Part shown: piece after piece, positions 8,332 to 18,196 of the stretch
How the letters are laid out: every line of letters begins with the position of its first letter
Numbering within the stretch: the first letter of the stretch is position 1
Source: CAZROT01 sp964601895
Lineage (GTDB): Bacteria > Pseudomonadota > Gammaproteobacteria > Enterobacterales > Enterobacteriaceae
Assembly (NCBI GenBank): GCA_964601895.1
Contig: CAZROT010000003.1
Coordinates: 1-64,000 of the forward strand
Length of the DNA stretch: 64,000 nt
Direction of reading: 5' to 3'
The notes under the pieces: model-generated
Database searches by the model: none
What the model was told of the DNA's origin: nothing
The model's input: the letters and a program-made list of their open reading frames with translations, nothing else
Made by a program: the position numbers and the translations under genes

Positions 8332-11319
8332 ATGAAAAGAATGTTGATTAATGCCACTCAGCAAGAGGAATTGCGAGTTGCTCTTGTAGATGGACAACGG
8401 CTTTACGATCTGGATATCGAAAACCTTGGCCATGAGCAAAAAAAGGCGAATATTTACAAAGGAAAAATTACCCGTATTGAACCCAGTCTTGATGCTGCTT
8501 TTGTTGATTACGGTTCAGAAAGACATGGCTTCCTTCCACTTAAAGAAATTTCTCGCGACTATTTTCCCGGCAATTGTGTATCCAACCGCCCAAATATTAA
8601 GGATGTATTACACGAAGGACAGGAACTGATTGTTCAGGTCGATAAAGAAGAGCGTGGTAATAAAGGTGCCGCCTTAACAACATTTATCAGCCTGGCCGGC
8701 AGCTATCTGGTACTGATGCCAAATAATCCACGTGCAGGAGGGATATCCCGTCGCATAGAAGGTGATGACCGTGTGCAATTAAAAGATGCCTTATCATCAC
8801 TAGAGCTCCCTGAAGGAATGGGATTAATCGTGCGTACTGCTGGTGTAGGTAAATCTGCTGCTGCTCTACAGTGGGATCTTTCCTTTCGCTTAAAACACTG
8901 GGATGCCATTAAAAAAGCGGCCGAAAACCGCACAGCGCCTTTTCTTATCCATCAGGAAAGCAATGTCATTGTGCGTGCTTTTCGTGATTATCTGCGTCCG
9001 GATATTGGTGAAATATTAATTGATAATCCTGACATTCTTGAGTTAGCCAAAGAACATATTGCTGCTCTGGGTCGCCCGGATTTCAGCAGTAAAATAAAAT
9101 TTTATAACGGTGAAATTCCGCTGTTCAGTCATTATCAAATTGAATTCCAGATTGAATCTGCGTTTCAGCGTGAAGTGCGCCTTCCTTCTGGTGGCTCTGT
9201 AGTCATCGACAGCACAGAAGCACTTACTGCCATCGATATTAATTCTGCCCGTGCAACACGGGGTGGTGATATTGAAGAAACCGCATTCAATACTAACTGC
9301 GAAGCCGCTGACGAAATTGCCCGCCAACTGCGTCTGCGTGATCTTGGTGGTTTAATTGTCATTGATTTCATTGACATGACACCTGTACGCCACCAGCGTG
9401 AAGTTGAAAATCGCCTGCGCGATGCTGTACACGAGGATCGTGCCCGTATTCAAATTGGTCGGATTTCCCGTTTTGGCCTGCTGGAAATGTCCCGACAGCG
9501 CTTAAGCCCTTCATTGGGTGAATCCAGTCACCATGTTTGCCCGCGCTGTAGTGGTACCGGTACCGTACGTGACAACGAATCGCTTTCACTTTCCATTCTA
9601 CGACTCATCGAAGAAGAAGCATTAAAAGAAAATACCTGTGAGGTCCATGCCATTGTGCCTGTGCAGATAGCTTCCTATCTGTTGAATGAAAAACGTGATG
9701 CTGTGAATGCCATTGAAAAACGTCAGGGGGGTGTCCGGGCGATTATTGTGCCAAACGATCAAATGCAGACACCTCACTATTCGGTACGACGGGTGCGCAA
9801 AGGAGAAGAAACGCCGATACTCAGCTACCTGTTATCACAACGTCATGAAACTGAAACAGCGCCACTTCAGGAAGATAGTCAAAGTGAACGCAAACGCGTG
9901 GAACAGCCCGCACTCTCGGCTTTTTCACTGCCTGTTACGCCAGTATCAGCTACCTCTTTAGGGACTCAGAATATTCATACACGACAGACAGCTGCTGAGC
10001 ACCATGGTGGGAAAATACCCGATCTATTAACGCGTACTGTTAATAAATTCAAAAGTCTGTTTAGCACGCGTAAAACGCTAACAGAAACTAAAGAAAGCCC
10101 GCCTGGCGAAAGCGCTGATAATAACCTGCAACAGGCCCGGCGTCATTCGGGACGAACAAATAGCGAGCACAGAGGGGCTGGTGAAAAAAATTACCGTGAC
10201 GATCAGCGGCGCCATAAGCGTTTTACCGCACAACGCAACAATGCGACTGCAGAAATACCCTATGATAATAGCGAAGTAAACAAAAAATCACCTGAAGAGC
10301 AGCAACAGCGCCGTGACGCAAAAGCAGGGCAACGCCGTCGCCAGGATGAAAAAAAGCAGGATGATACTAAAGCTACAGTGTCTGTTGATACAACAGAAAA
10401 TAAGGTACAGCCTGAACAGGCCTCGCGTCAGCCAGCTACTCCGCGCCGTCCGCGTCGCCAGCTCACTCAAAAAGTGCGTGTTACCTCTGATAATACTGAG
10501 TTTAAAAATACGCCAGATGAACAGTTACCGGTAACAGCGGAGCAAATGACCCATCAGCATGGCCCAGGCGCAACAGCTGCCCTGTCAGTCACTGATGAAA
10601 ATCAGCAGCGCTCAGCACAGAATGTCGCTACCCTGGTAGAAAATATAACACCTGATGCTATAGCAGAGATGCAGCCAGGTAATAATAATGGCAATGAAGC
10701 TATACCACGTCGCTCACGCCGCTCACCACGTCATTTACGGGTAAGCGGTCAGCGTCGTCGTCGCTATCGTGATGAACATCACCCTGCACAATCTGCCATG
10801 CCGCTGACAGGTGCATTTGCTTCACCTGAAATGGCTTTTGGTAAAGTCTGGATCCACTATCCCGCTATTGCGGCATCGCAACCTGACGAGCCCGCTGATA
10901 CAGCTATTGCATTTTCTACCGTCGCAGTGACAGAACAGCCTGTCACCATACCCGATGGGGATGATTTCATCACGGCCACCCGAGCGGTATCCAGTGAAGC
11001 AAATGTCTCAGAAAAGCAGCAAATCACAACCACTGCTGACAGTACCGCAGCGCCTGAAAGTCAGACTGGGTCACCAGAAAATGCCGTGTATGAATCAGCA
11101 TCAACAATAGCGTCTGCACAACAATCTCTGCGTAAACAACATGCGTCAGCACCAACAACCCGGGCACCTGCCCCTTCAGGTTACCACTTGACTGAAACAC
11201 CGCAGCCTGGCAACTGGCAACGTACTTCTTTTGAATTCACGGGTAAAGGATCTGCGGGGGGGCATGCTGCGGTTAACCATGCAACTTTACCCACCAGTAA
11301 ACCTCAATCAATCAAATAG
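8332..11319 (+). CDS. rne: ribonuclease E
   Basis: Essential endonuclease for mRNA decay and rRNA/tRNA processing and scaffold of the degradosome at the inner membrane. It has 995 residues against 1061 in E. coli. S1 domain about residues 36-120; 5'-sensor R168/T169 in IVRTAGVG; DNase I-like catalytic D302 and D345 in TAIDINSARATRG and VIDFIDM; zinc-link C403/C406 in CPRCSGTG. After about residue 510 the sequence becomes a low-complexity, Arg/Gln/Glu-rich disordered scaffold. Two conserved islands remain: AFASPEMAFGKVWIHYP near 840 and the C-terminal GKGSAGGHAAVNH, which matches the PNPase-binding end of E. coli RNase E. Hence degradosome assembly is probably retained. Confidence 0.97.
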   Translation: MKRMLINATQQEELRVALVDGQRLYDLDIENLGHEQKKANIYKGKITRIEPSLDAAFVDYGSERHGFLPLKEISRDYFPGNCVSNRPNIKDVLHEGQELIVQVDKEERGNKGAALTTFISLAGSYLVLMPNNPRAGGISRRIEGDDRVQLKDALSSLELPEGMGLIVRTAGVGKSAAALQWDLSFRLKHWDAIKKAAENRTAPFLIHQESNVIVRAFRDYLRPDIGEILIDNPDILELAKEHIAALGRPDFSSKIKFYNGEIPLFSHYQIEFQIESAFQREVRLPSGGSVVIDSTEALTAIDINSARATRGGDIEETAFNTNCEAADEIARQLRLRDLGGLIVIDFIDMTPVRHQREVENRLRDAVHEDRARIQIGRISRFGLLEMSRQRLSPSLGESSHHVCPRCSGTGTVRDNESLSLSILRLIEEEALKENTCEVHAIVPVQIASYLLNEKRDAVNAIEKRQGGVRAIIVPNDQMQTPHYSVRRVRKGEETPILSYLLSQRHETETAPLQEDSQSERKRVEQPALSAFSLPVTPVSATSLGTQNIHTRQTAAEHHGGKIPDLLTRTVNKFKSLFSTRKTLTETKESPPGESADNNLQQARRHSGRTNSEHRGAGEKNYRDDQRRHKRFTAQRNNATAEIPYDNSEVNKKSPEEQQQRRDAKAGQRRRQDEKKQDDTKATVSVDTTENKVQPEQASRQPATPRRPRRQLTQKVRVTSDNTEFKNTPDEQLPVTAEQMTHQHGPGATAALSVTDENQQRSAQNVATLVENITPDAIAEMQPGNNNGNEAIPRRSRRSPRHLRVSGQRRRRYRDEHHPAQSAMPLTGAFASPEMAFGKVWIHYPAIAASQPDEPADTAIAFSTVAVTEQPVTIPDGDDFITATRAVSSEANVSEKQQITTTADSTAAPESQTGSPENAVYESASTIASAQQSLRKQHASAPTTRAPAPSGYHLTETPQPGNWQRTSFEFTGKGSAGGHAAVNHATLPTSKPQSIK

Positions 11320-11334
11320 TGCCTGCCCGCAATA

Positions 11335-11414
11335 CAGCCAGATTCTCAATGTCTGGCTGTAAAAAAATCTGCCAGATGTGTCTGATGAAAGAATGTTTCA
11401 CGCTGGCAGAGTGT
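11335..11414 (+). terminator. two hairpins downstream of rne
   Basis: The first hairpin has an 8-bp stem, CAGCCAGA (11335-11342) with TCTGGCTG (11352-11359). It is followed by A rather than T residues, so it is more a 3' stabiliser than a terminator. The second pairs TCTGCCAG (11368-11375) with CTGGCAGA (11403-11410) and is followed by GTGTTTTC, a weak intrinsic terminator shape. Confidence 0.45.
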
Positions 11415-11451
11415 TTTCATTAACTGCATTATCCCCCAGGAAACCGGTTAA

Positions 11452-12519
11452 ATGACAATAACATCCGGGATAGTAAAAATTGCACGCCCCGATGACTGGC
11501 ATGTTCATTTGCGCGATGGTGATATGTTAAAAAGCGTATTACCCTACACCAGCCAGGTGTTTGGCAGGGCCATTATTATGCCAAACCTGACACCACCAGT
11601 AACAAAAATAGCCCATGCCGATGCTTATCGACTACGTATTTTACAGGCCCTCCCCACTGGCCATGCATTCACTCCATTAATGACATGTTATCTGACAGCG
11701 GACACTGATGCTGATGAACTGACTGCAGGCTTTAAGCAGGGTATATTCAGTGCAGCAAAACTGTATCCTGCCAACACAACGACAAATTCCAGTCAGGGTG
11801 TTAGTAACATAACAGAAATATATCCACTTTTTGAGCGCATGCAGGCGTCAGGGATGCCATTATTAATACATGCCGAAACCGCAGATGCACAGGTTGATAT
11901 CTTTGACAGGGAAGCCTGGTTTATTGAACAGCATCTTCACCCTGTTCGCCTGAAATTTCCTGAATTAAAAATTGTTATTGAACACATTACTACCAGAGAA
12001 GCGGTTGATTATGTGCGGGAAGCTAATTCATTCACCGCCGCTACCATTACACCCCAACATCTCATGTTCAACCGCAACCATATGCTGTCGGGAGGTATTC
12101 GCCCCCATCTGTTTTGTTTACCTGTTTTAAAGCGCAATAGTCATCAGGAAGCACTACGCCGGGCGATTGCCAGCGGCTCAGAACGTTTTTTTCTGGGCAC
12201 AGATTCAGCACCACATATCAGGGAACACAAAGAATCTTCCTGCGGCTGTGCAGGTATATTTAATGCTCCTTCTGCTATTGCTGCCTATACTCAGGTTTTT
12301 GAAGAGCTCAATGCATTAGAGCACTTAGAGAAATTTTGCTCATTAAACGGACCCCGTTTTTATGGTCTTCCTGTTAACCGGGAAACCCTTACCCTGGTTA
12401 AAACACCAATAAAAATACCGGAAACAATTCAGGCAGGAACAGCTAAGCAGCGTATTGTCCCTTTTCTTGCTGGCCAGCTGATGAACTGGTCAGTTCAAAA
12501 TAATCACAATAATAATTAA
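11452..12519 (+). CDS. pyrC: dihydroorotase
   Basis: Cyclises carbamoyl-aspartate to dihydroorotate in pyrimidine biosynthesis. It has 355 residues (E. coli 348). Binuclear zinc ligands of the amidohydrolase fold are intact: H17/H19 in DDWHVHLRDG, the carboxylated Lys103 in AAKLYPANTTT, H140 in LLIHAE, H178 in EHIT and D251 in LGTDSAPH. The short leader before the ATG carries a CCCCC tract and an AGGA site. In E. coli pyrC is controlled by CTP-dependent start-site switching at such a tract; whether it operates here is inference. Confidence 0.96.
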   Translation: MTITSGIVKIARPDDWHVHLRDGDMLKSVLPYTSQVFGRAIIMPNLTPPVTKIAHADAYRLRILQALPTGHAFTPLMTCYLTADTDADELTAGFKQGIFSAAKLYPANTTTNSSQGVSNITEIYPLFERMQASGMPLLIHAETADAQVDIFDREAWFIEQHLHPVRLKFPELKIVIEHITTREAVDYVREANSFTAATITPQHLMFNRNHMLSGGIRPHLFCLPVLKRNSHQEALRRAIASGSERFFLGTDSAPHIREHKESSCGCAGIFNAPSAIAAYTQVFEELNALEHLEKFCSLNGPRFYGLPVNRETLTLVKTPIKIPETIQAGTAKQRIVPFLAGQLMNWSVQNNHNNN

Positions 12520-12871
12520 AGAAAGTCATCATAACCCGGCAGCCATCCCCTTATTTTTATTCAGCATTAAATAACAGGCTGGTTTAAGAAATAAAAAATT
12601 CCAGACTGCCATGAATAAAAATAATATTGTCAGGAATCAATCGTAATATTTTTAAAATTTTAATTAGCATTAAAATTTTATTAATGATTTCTTTTTATTA
12701 AAAATAATTAATCGCCGGTATTAATTGCTAATCAATAAGTAATAAAAATAATCGAGTATATATCCAAATTAAACATTGAATGCATATACTAAAGCGGCTC
12801 ATTTAATAATTGAGTCGCATTGATCTTCATCCAGTACTCATAACTGATCACGATGAAATTAAGGGGTCTTT
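12520..12871. other. AT-rich intergenic region between pyrC and bssS
   Basis: 352 bp, very AT-rich (runs such as TTAATGATTTC and AATAAAAATAAT), with no coding-like frame. It presumably holds the bssS promoter. A strong AAGGGG ribosome-binding site lies just before the bssS ATG. Confidence 0.5.
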
Positions 12872-13126
12872 ATGGAAAGAAACGATGAAATTATCCAAAC
12901 TCATCCACTCGTAGGTTGGGACATCAGTACAGTCGATCGCTACGACGCCATGATGATACGTCTTCATTATATTTCTTCAATAAACCAACCGCCTGAAAGT
13001 GCATTAGTAGACAGAACGTTTTGGTTAACTACTGATGTTGCTCGTCAGTTTATTACTATTCTTGAAGCCAGTATTGCGAAAATTCAATCGTCAGAATCAG
13101 TGCACTGCGATAACCGCAGGCACTAA
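12872..13126 (+). CDS. bssS: biofilm regulator BssS family protein
   Basis: 84 residues, the same length as E. coli BssS (YceP). The N-terminus MERNDEIIQTHPLVGWDIST and the segment WLTTDVARQFITILEASIAK are nearly identical to it, and the C-terminus ends in RRH as there. In E. coli the protein influences biofilm formation through indole/AI-2 signalling; the molecular role is unresolved. It is a single gene with its own ribosome-binding site (AAGGGG) and is followed by an ERIC repeat. Confidence 0.93.
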   Translation: MERNDEIIQTHPLVGWDISTVDRYDAMMIRLHYISSINQPPESALVDRTFWLTTDVARQFITILEASIAKIQSSESVHCDNRRH

Positions 13127-13145
13127 CCTCTTAAACACGGGTAGT

Positions 13146-13273
13146 TATACCCAAAGTATTTCGAGTTGCCGCAAGGCAATAAGAACAGGCATCCCCATGA
13201 GCATAGACAAGCTATGTGATTGGGGAGACTGTTCGCAGCCAACGCAGCTGTAGTTTGAAAGACGAAGAATATA
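13146..13273 (+). repeat. ERIC element (copy 1, full length)
   Basis: About 128 bp beginning TATACCCAAAGTATTTCGAG and ending GACGAAGAATATA. The centre carries GTGATTGGGGAGACTG and CATCCCCATGAGCATAG, matching the two conserved arms of enterobacterial repetitive intergenic consensus sequences. A second full copy lies at 49975-50103 and an internally deleted one at 48567-48626. ERICs are non-autonomous, transcribed hairpin elements restricted to Enterobacterales and relatives. Confidence 0.9.
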
Positions 13274-13378
13274 TAGCCAGGCACCAGGAGATTCATATGG
13301 TGCCATTTATATATTCATTTGATAAATTAAAATCAGGCTGTTTATAGCGCATTTCATGCAGACATAATGCCATGAGCC

Positions 13379-14467
13379 TTATTCTTTACTGGATGTACTT
13401 TTATTATCTTCATTTTTTTCTGACACACAGCAGAAAGACTGCGTTATATGACGTTGCTTTTTAGATTTATTAAAAACTTTTACCCGATTTTTATCGTCTC
13501 GAGGCGGGACAGGCTTGTCACAATCGAGTAATTTCCATTCATCGTGGCAAATTTCACTGCAGCAGCCATTAAATTTTCTGGCACAATCCGCACACTGGAT
13601 AAACAATAAATGGCAGTTGTCATTCTTACAGTTAGTATGTGAGTCGCTGCTATTATGGCATTGATGGCACAAGGCAATAACATCATCAGAAACTCGCTCG
13701 CCCATACGCTCATCAAAGACAAAGTTTTTACCAATAAATTTTACTGGCAGAGCCTGTTCTTTTGCCTTACGTACATAGTCGATAATACCACCTTCAATAT
13801 GGTAAACCTGCTTAAAACCGTTGTACAACATCCAGGCACTGGCTTTTTCACAACGAATACCTCCGGTACAATACAGGACAATTTTTTTGTCTTTTTCCTG
13901 CTGCAGCATAGTAACCGCCATGGATAACTGCTCACGAAAGGTATCTGACGGTATCTGCAGCGCATTGCTAAAATGCCCTACTTCGTATTCATAATGGTTA
14001 CGCATATCAACAAACAATGCATCTGGAGAGTCCAGCATTTCATTGACCTGCTTGGCATTGAGATAAGTCCCGACATGCATTGGGTTAAAATTCTCATCAT
14101 CAATGCCATCAGCAACAATGCGCGTACGTACTTTCATACGTAATACCCAAAAGGATTTGCCATCATCCTGTAATCCAGCGTTGAGGCGTATCTGTGCTAA
14201 AGCAGGATCAGCAGAAAAAAGTATTTTTTTAAACTCATCATAATGGCGCAGGGGAACACTCACCTGAGCATTGATACCTTCAGTGGCAATATACACGCGA
14301 CCAAACACAGCGAGCTTAATCCACTCCCTGTAAAGCCTGTCACGAAATTCCTGTGGGTCAGGTAAATTAAAATATTTATAAAAAGAAAGCGTGGTACGCG
14401 GTTCAGCCTCAGCCAGCATGCGTGCTTTCAGTTCCCTGTTGGAAATACGATTATGTAATACCGACAT
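13379..14467 (-). CDS. trhO: tRNA uridine(34) hydroxylase (rhodanese family)
   Basis: Oxygen-dependent hydroxylase that starts 5-oxyacetyl-uridine formation at tRNA position 34. It has 362 residues from the ATG at 14465-14467, which has a GGAAAG ribosome-binding site and yields MSVLHNRISNRELKARMLAE, as in E. coli YceA. An in-frame extension of 84 codons upstream is not conserved and was not used. The rhodanese domain has catalytic C200 in LYCTGGIRCEKAS. A Cys-rich zinc-like C-terminus follows (CHQCHNSSDSHTNCKND, CADC, CCSEIC). It is divergent from lpxL, as in E. coli. Confidence 0.95.
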   Translation of the reverse strand: MSVLHNRISNRELKARMLAEAEPRTTLSFYKYFNLPDPQEFRDRLYREWIKLAVFGRVYIATEGINAQVSVPLRHYDEFKKILFSADPALAQIRLNAGLQDDGKSFWVLRMKVRTRIVADGIDDENFNPMHVGTYLNAKQVNEMLDSPDALFVDMRNHYEYEVGHFSNALQIPSDTFREQLSMAVTMLQQEKDKKIVLYCTGGIRCEKASAWMLYNGFKQVYHIEGGIIDYVRKAKEQALPVKFIGKNFVFDERMGERVSDDVIALCHQCHNSSDSHTNCKNDNCHLLFIQCADCARKFNGCCSEICHDEWKLLDCDKPVPPRDDKNRVKVFNKSKKQRHITQSFCCVSEKNEDNKSTSSKE

Positions 14468-14717
14468 ACTTATACTTTCCTGTATTTCTGATAACCTGTT
14501 ACAATAACAGCGCCTCGTTACCTCTCGAGAGTTCTTTATGATACTCGAAAGAATACTGACATACATCATTGATAGCGAAACCAGGCAGGAAAGAGCTCCT
14601 TTTTTATGATTACTATCTGGAAAGCACGTTATTGTAAAGGCAGATATTTTACTGTCACCCGCCTTTTTCCTTAACAGTAAAAGCTGTCCGGTCACTACAA
14701 ACTTTCTTAACCAAAAC

Positions 14718-15644
14718 ATGATAATACAGGCATTTCCTTTCTATCTTACATTACTGCATCCACGCTACTGGCTGACCTGGTTTGGCGTGGGACTTCTCTA
14801 TCTGTTAGTGTTGCTACCCTATCCCGTTATTTACAGACTGGGTATGGCTATCGGGCGTTTTTCAATGCTTTTTCTTAAGCGGCGCGTTAAAATTGCACAA
14901 CGTAATCTCGCGCTTTGTTTTCCTGATATGCCTAAAACTGAGCGTGATCAGCTGCTGATTAGAAATTTTGCATCGCTAGGAATGGGGTTATTTGAAACCG
15001 GTATGGCATGGTTCTGGCCCGACTGGCGTATAAAACGCTGGTTCAGCATTTCTGGTCTGGAACATATAAAACAAGTGCAGAATAACAGACAAGGCATTCT
15101 GCTAATTGGACTGCATTTTCTTACTCTGGAATTGGGTGCGCGGATTCTCGGCATTCACAATCCTGGTATCGGCGTATACCGGCCTCATAACAACAAGGTA
15201 ATGGACTGGATTCAAATACGTGGCCGACTGCGTTCCAACAAATCCATGCTTAATCGCAAGGATCTCAAGGGAATGATTCGTTGTCTGAAACAGGGTGAAA
15301 TTATCTGGTATGCGCCTGATCATGATTATGGCCCTAAAAGCAGTGTCTTTGTTCCACTGTTTGCTGTTCAGGACGCCGCAACTACAACAGGAACTTACCT
15401 GCTGATACGTATGGGAAAACCGGCAATAATTCCCTTTACTCCGCGTCGATTACCTGATGCCCGAGGCTATGAAATAATTATAAAGCCCGCTGTTGACAAT
15501 TTCCCTCTGGATAATGAAATCACTGCCGCGGCTTTTATGAATAAAGTGGTAGAAAAAGAGATATGCCTCGCCATGGATCAATACATGTGGCTCCATCGCC
15601 GTTTTAAAAGCCGGCCCCAGGGAGCACCATCGCTTTATGAATAG
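14718..15644 (+). CDS. lpxL: lipid A biosynthesis lauroyltransferase
   Basis: Inner-membrane acyltransferase that adds the secondary laurate to Kdo2-lipid IVA. It has 308 residues (E. coli 306). An N-terminal hydrophobic segment (about 21-40) anchors it. The HX4(D/E) catalytic motif is H133...E138 in GLHFLTLELG, and the downstream VYRPHNNKVMDW and WYAPDHDYGPKSSVFVPLFA are family blocks. It overlaps the start of tusE by 8 bp, suggesting coupling. Confidence 0.95.
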   Translation: MIIQAFPFYLTLLHPRYWLTWFGVGLLYLLVLLPYPVIYRLGMAIGRFSMLFLKRRVKIAQRNLALCFPDMPKTERDQLLIRNFASLGMGLFETGMAWFWPDWRIKRWFSISGLEHIKQVQNNRQGILLIGLHFLTLELGARILGIHNPGIGVYRPHNNKVMDWIQIRGRLRSNKSMLNRKDLKGMIRCLKQGEIIWYAPDHDYGPKSSVFVPLFAVQDAATTTGTYLLIRMGKPAIIPFTPRRLPDARGYEIIIKPAVDNFPLDNEITAAAFMNKVVEKEICLAMDQYMWLHRRFKSRPQGAPSLYE

Positions 15645-15993
15645 CACCATGCCGGATTCTGGTAAGCTTCAGTTCGCAGGTAGTGTGATTGAAACGGACG
15701 CACAGGGTTATTTAAAAAATATCACTGACTGGCATGAAGCCATGGCCCCCATGCTGGCCCTGCAGGAAAACATCACACTCACAGCAGAACACTGGGAAAT
15801 CGTACAATTTGTCAGGCTATTTTATCTGGAATTCAAAACTTCTCCTGGCATGAGAATGCTGGTAAAAGCTATCGCACAAAAATATGGCACAGAAAAAGGC
15901 AACAGTCGTTACCTCTACCGCCTGTTTCCCGAAGGTCCTGCCAGACAGGCAGCAAAAATAGCAGGCTTACCCAGACCAGCAAAATGCCTGTAA
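15637..15993 (+). CDS. tusE: sulfurtransferase TusE (DsrC family)
   Basis: Last carrier of the Tus sulfur relay, passing sulfur from TusBCD to MnmA for 2-thiolation of tRNA U34. It has 118 residues. The block HWEIVQFVRLFYLEF and the C-terminal GNSRYLYRLFPEGP are family signatures, and the persulfide-carrying penultimate Cys117 (KCL end) is present. The annotated ATG overlaps the lpxL end. A second ATG at 15649 would give 114 residues, closer to the E. coli length (109); neither has a good ribosome-binding site. Confidence 0.94.
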   Translation: MNSTMPDSGKLQFAGSVIETDAQGYLKNITDWHEAMAPMLALQENITLTAEHWEIVQFVRLFYLEFKTSPGMRMLVKAIAQKYGTEKGNSRYLYRLFPEGPARQAAKIAGLPRPAKCL

Positions 15994-16065
15994 ACAACCT
16001 GATAATCTTTTATGCAGGCTGCTATTTTTTATAGCGCCATAAGTAAAATACCACCTGACCGGTTT

Positions 16066-16344
16066 TCATCTTTTCACACTGAAATCCTGATACTCATTGC
16101 TCTGGCGGGTTTCAGATAACAGCTTATCAATGCGCGCATAAGGGGGACCACCCTGCTCCATCCAGGCAATCAGTGACAGCACATCCGCCTGTTTTCCGCA
16201 GGCTAGCACTTCTACACTACCATCAGCTAAATTGCGCACATAACCTGTCACGCCCAATTTTCGCGCAATATGTTGAGTGCTGTAACGAAACCCTACACCC
16301 TGAACCACGCCATAAACATAAATGGCAGTGCATACCTTATCCAT
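16066..16344 (-). CDS. acyP: acylphosphatase
   Basis: Small cytosolic enzyme hydrolysing acyl-phosphates (E. coli YccX). It has 92 residues. The catalytic Arg20 in VQGVGFRYSTQH and Asn38 in GYVRNLADGSVEV are present. It is convergent with tusE and divergent from rlmI, the E. coli arrangement. Confidence 0.95.
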   Translation of the reverse strand: MDKVCTAIYVYGVVQGVGFRYSTQHIARKLGVTGYVRNLADGSVEVLACGKQADVLSLIAWMEQGGPPYARIDKLLSETRQSNEYQDFSVKR

Positions 16345-16433
16345 AAATTTTGCCCACTTTCTATCTGCTGCATTGCATTTTATTCTTTATCCCACCACAA
16401 TAGCGCTCTTTTAGCGCAGTAGCACATTCAATT

Positions 16434-17624
16434 ATGACGGCACGTTTATTTCTTACTAAAGGGCGCGAGAAATCCTTACTTCGCCGCCATCCATGGATAT
16501 TTTCAGGCGCTATTCAACGTATTGAATCTCAAGCACTTTCAGGAGAAACTGTTGATATTGTTGACAGCCATGGAAAATGGCTTGCCCGCGCAGCGTATTC
16601 ATTACAATCACAAATACGTGCACGTGTATGGACATTTCAGCAGGATGAGCCTGTTGATACTGATTTTTTCATTCGTCGCTTACAACGTGCTCAATACTGG
16701 CGCGACTATCTCGCCAGGAGTGATGGACTCGATAGCTATCGTCTGATAGCCAGTGAATCCGACGGCTTACCCGGTATCACTATCGACAGGTTTCAACATT
16801 ATCTGGTATTGCAATTACTTTCCGCCGGAGCAGAATACCAGCGTACCAACCTGATTTGCGCACTGCAGCACTGCTACCCCGGCTATTCACTCTTCGAGCG
16901 TTCTGATAGTTCAGTGCGAAAAAAAGAAGGCCTGCCAGTGGCCGGAGGGCTGATTGCAGGAGATCTGCCCCCTGCTCTGTTAACAATCAACGAACGGGAT
17001 ATGAAATTTCTGGTTGATATCCAGCATGGGCATAAAACCGGTTTTTACCTCGATCAACGGGACAGCCGCTTTGCAATACGTAACTATGCCAGTCATCGCC
17101 GGATATTAAACTGTTTCTCTTATACCGGTGCTTTTGCGGTATCTGCTTTAATTGCAGGATGTGAAGAGATAATTAATATTGATAGTTCACAGGCAGCTCT
17201 GGATATTGCAAAACAGCAGATTACACTCAATCAGCTGGATTTAGCTAAAAGCAAATTTATCCGCGACGATGTATTCGAGATTTTAAGAAAATACCGTTCG
17301 CTGGGCGAAAAATTTGATATGATAATCATGGATCCACCGAAACTTGCAGAAAATAAAAATCAGCTGCCCAATGCCTGCCGTGGTTATAAAGACATTAATA
17401 TGCTTGCCTTACAACTATTACGTCCAGGCGGAATTCTATTGAGCTTTTCCTGTTCCGGGCTGATGCCTGCCACTTTATTTCAGAAAATTTTGGCTGATGC
17501 CGCCTTAGATGCTGGCTGTGATATACAATTTATAGAACAGTTCCGCCAGGCTGCTGATCACCCTGTTATCGCAACCTACCCTGAAGGGCTCTATTTGAAA
17601 GGCTTTGCATGTCGGGTGATGTGA
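16434..17624 (+). CDS. rlmI: 23S rRNA (cytosine(1962)-C5)-methyltransferase
   Basis: SAM-dependent methyltransferase for C1962 of 23S rRNA. It has 396 residues, as in E. coli YccW. An N-terminal PUA domain (GREKSLLRRHPWIFSGAI) precedes a Rossmann domain with the SAM loop CFSYTGAFAVSALIAG, the acidic INIDSS and the catalytic-loop IMDPPKLAENK. A conserved Cys follows in FSCSGLM. hspQ follows 64 bp downstream. Confidence 0.95.
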   Translation: MTARLFLTKGREKSLLRRHPWIFSGAIQRIESQALSGETVDIVDSHGKWLARAAYSLQSQIRARVWTFQQDEPVDTDFFIRRLQRAQYWRDYLARSDGLDSYRLIASESDGLPGITIDRFQHYLVLQLLSAGAEYQRTNLICALQHCYPGYSLFERSDSSVRKKEGLPVAGGLIAGDLPPALLTINERDMKFLVDIQHGHKTGFYLDQRDSRFAIRNYASHRRILNCFSYTGAFAVSALIAGCEEIINIDSSQAALDIAKQQITLNQLDLAKSKFIRDDVFEILRKYRSLGEKFDMIIMDPPKLAENKNQLPNACRGYKDINMLALQLLRPGGILLSFSCSGLMPATLFQKILADAALDAGCDIQFIEQFRQAADHPVIATYPEGLYLKGFACRVM

Positions 17625-17688
17625 TTTAAAACAATAGATTATTTATCCTCACAGGAAAAATAACCTACAGCATTGGAGGTCATCTATT

Positions 17689-18006
17689 ATGGTTATCAGC
17701 AAATTCGGTATCGGGCAGCAAATTCGCCATAAATTACTCGGTTACTTAGGGGTAGTTATTGATATCGATCCTGAATACTCGCTGAGGCAACCTCAGGATG
17801 ATGAAATGGCTGCCAACGAAACATTACGCCATGCTCCCTGGTATCATGTCGTCATGGAAGATGAAAATGGCCACCCCATTCACACCTACCTTGCCGAAGC
17901 TCAGTTAACCTCCGAACCACCTAAAGCTCACCCGGAACAGCCTTCTCTGGATGAACTCGCAGAGTCCATACGTCATCAGCTCCAGTCACCAAATTTACGC
18001 AATTAA
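17689..18006 (+). CDS. hspQ: heat shock protein HspQ
   Basis: Hemimethylated-DNA-binding family protein (YccV). In E. coli it helps degrade unstable DnaA and acts as a Lon specificity factor. It has 105 residues, the usual size. The N-terminal block KFGIGQQIRHKLLGYLGVV and the central APWYHVVMEDENG are typical. A GGAGG ribosome-binding site precedes the ATG. Confidence 0.94.
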   Translation: MVISKFGIGQQIRHKLLGYLGVVIDIDPEYSLRQPQDDEMAANETLRHAPWYHVVMEDENGHPIHTYLAEAQLTSEPPKAHPEQPSLDELAESIRHQLQSPNLRN

Positions 18007-18196
18007 TCTTCCCACACCTTCAAGGCTGCCAGGCCGCTCCTCGTCGCCATTATGCTTATCTATGACTTAATCAAAGACAGATAGTGCCATGCTGTTCATG
18101 CTACTCAATAATAGCAACCGACTGCAGCAGCAAAGATACTGGTAAATCAATTAACAACAATTAAAGAAATGAGTAAACCAGTATCCGGATTATCTA

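Noticed and set aside
14468..14719. N-terminal extension of trhO by 84 codons
   Set aside because: Not conserved in the family and overlaps the divergent lpxL promoter region; the internal ATG has a good ribosome-binding site.
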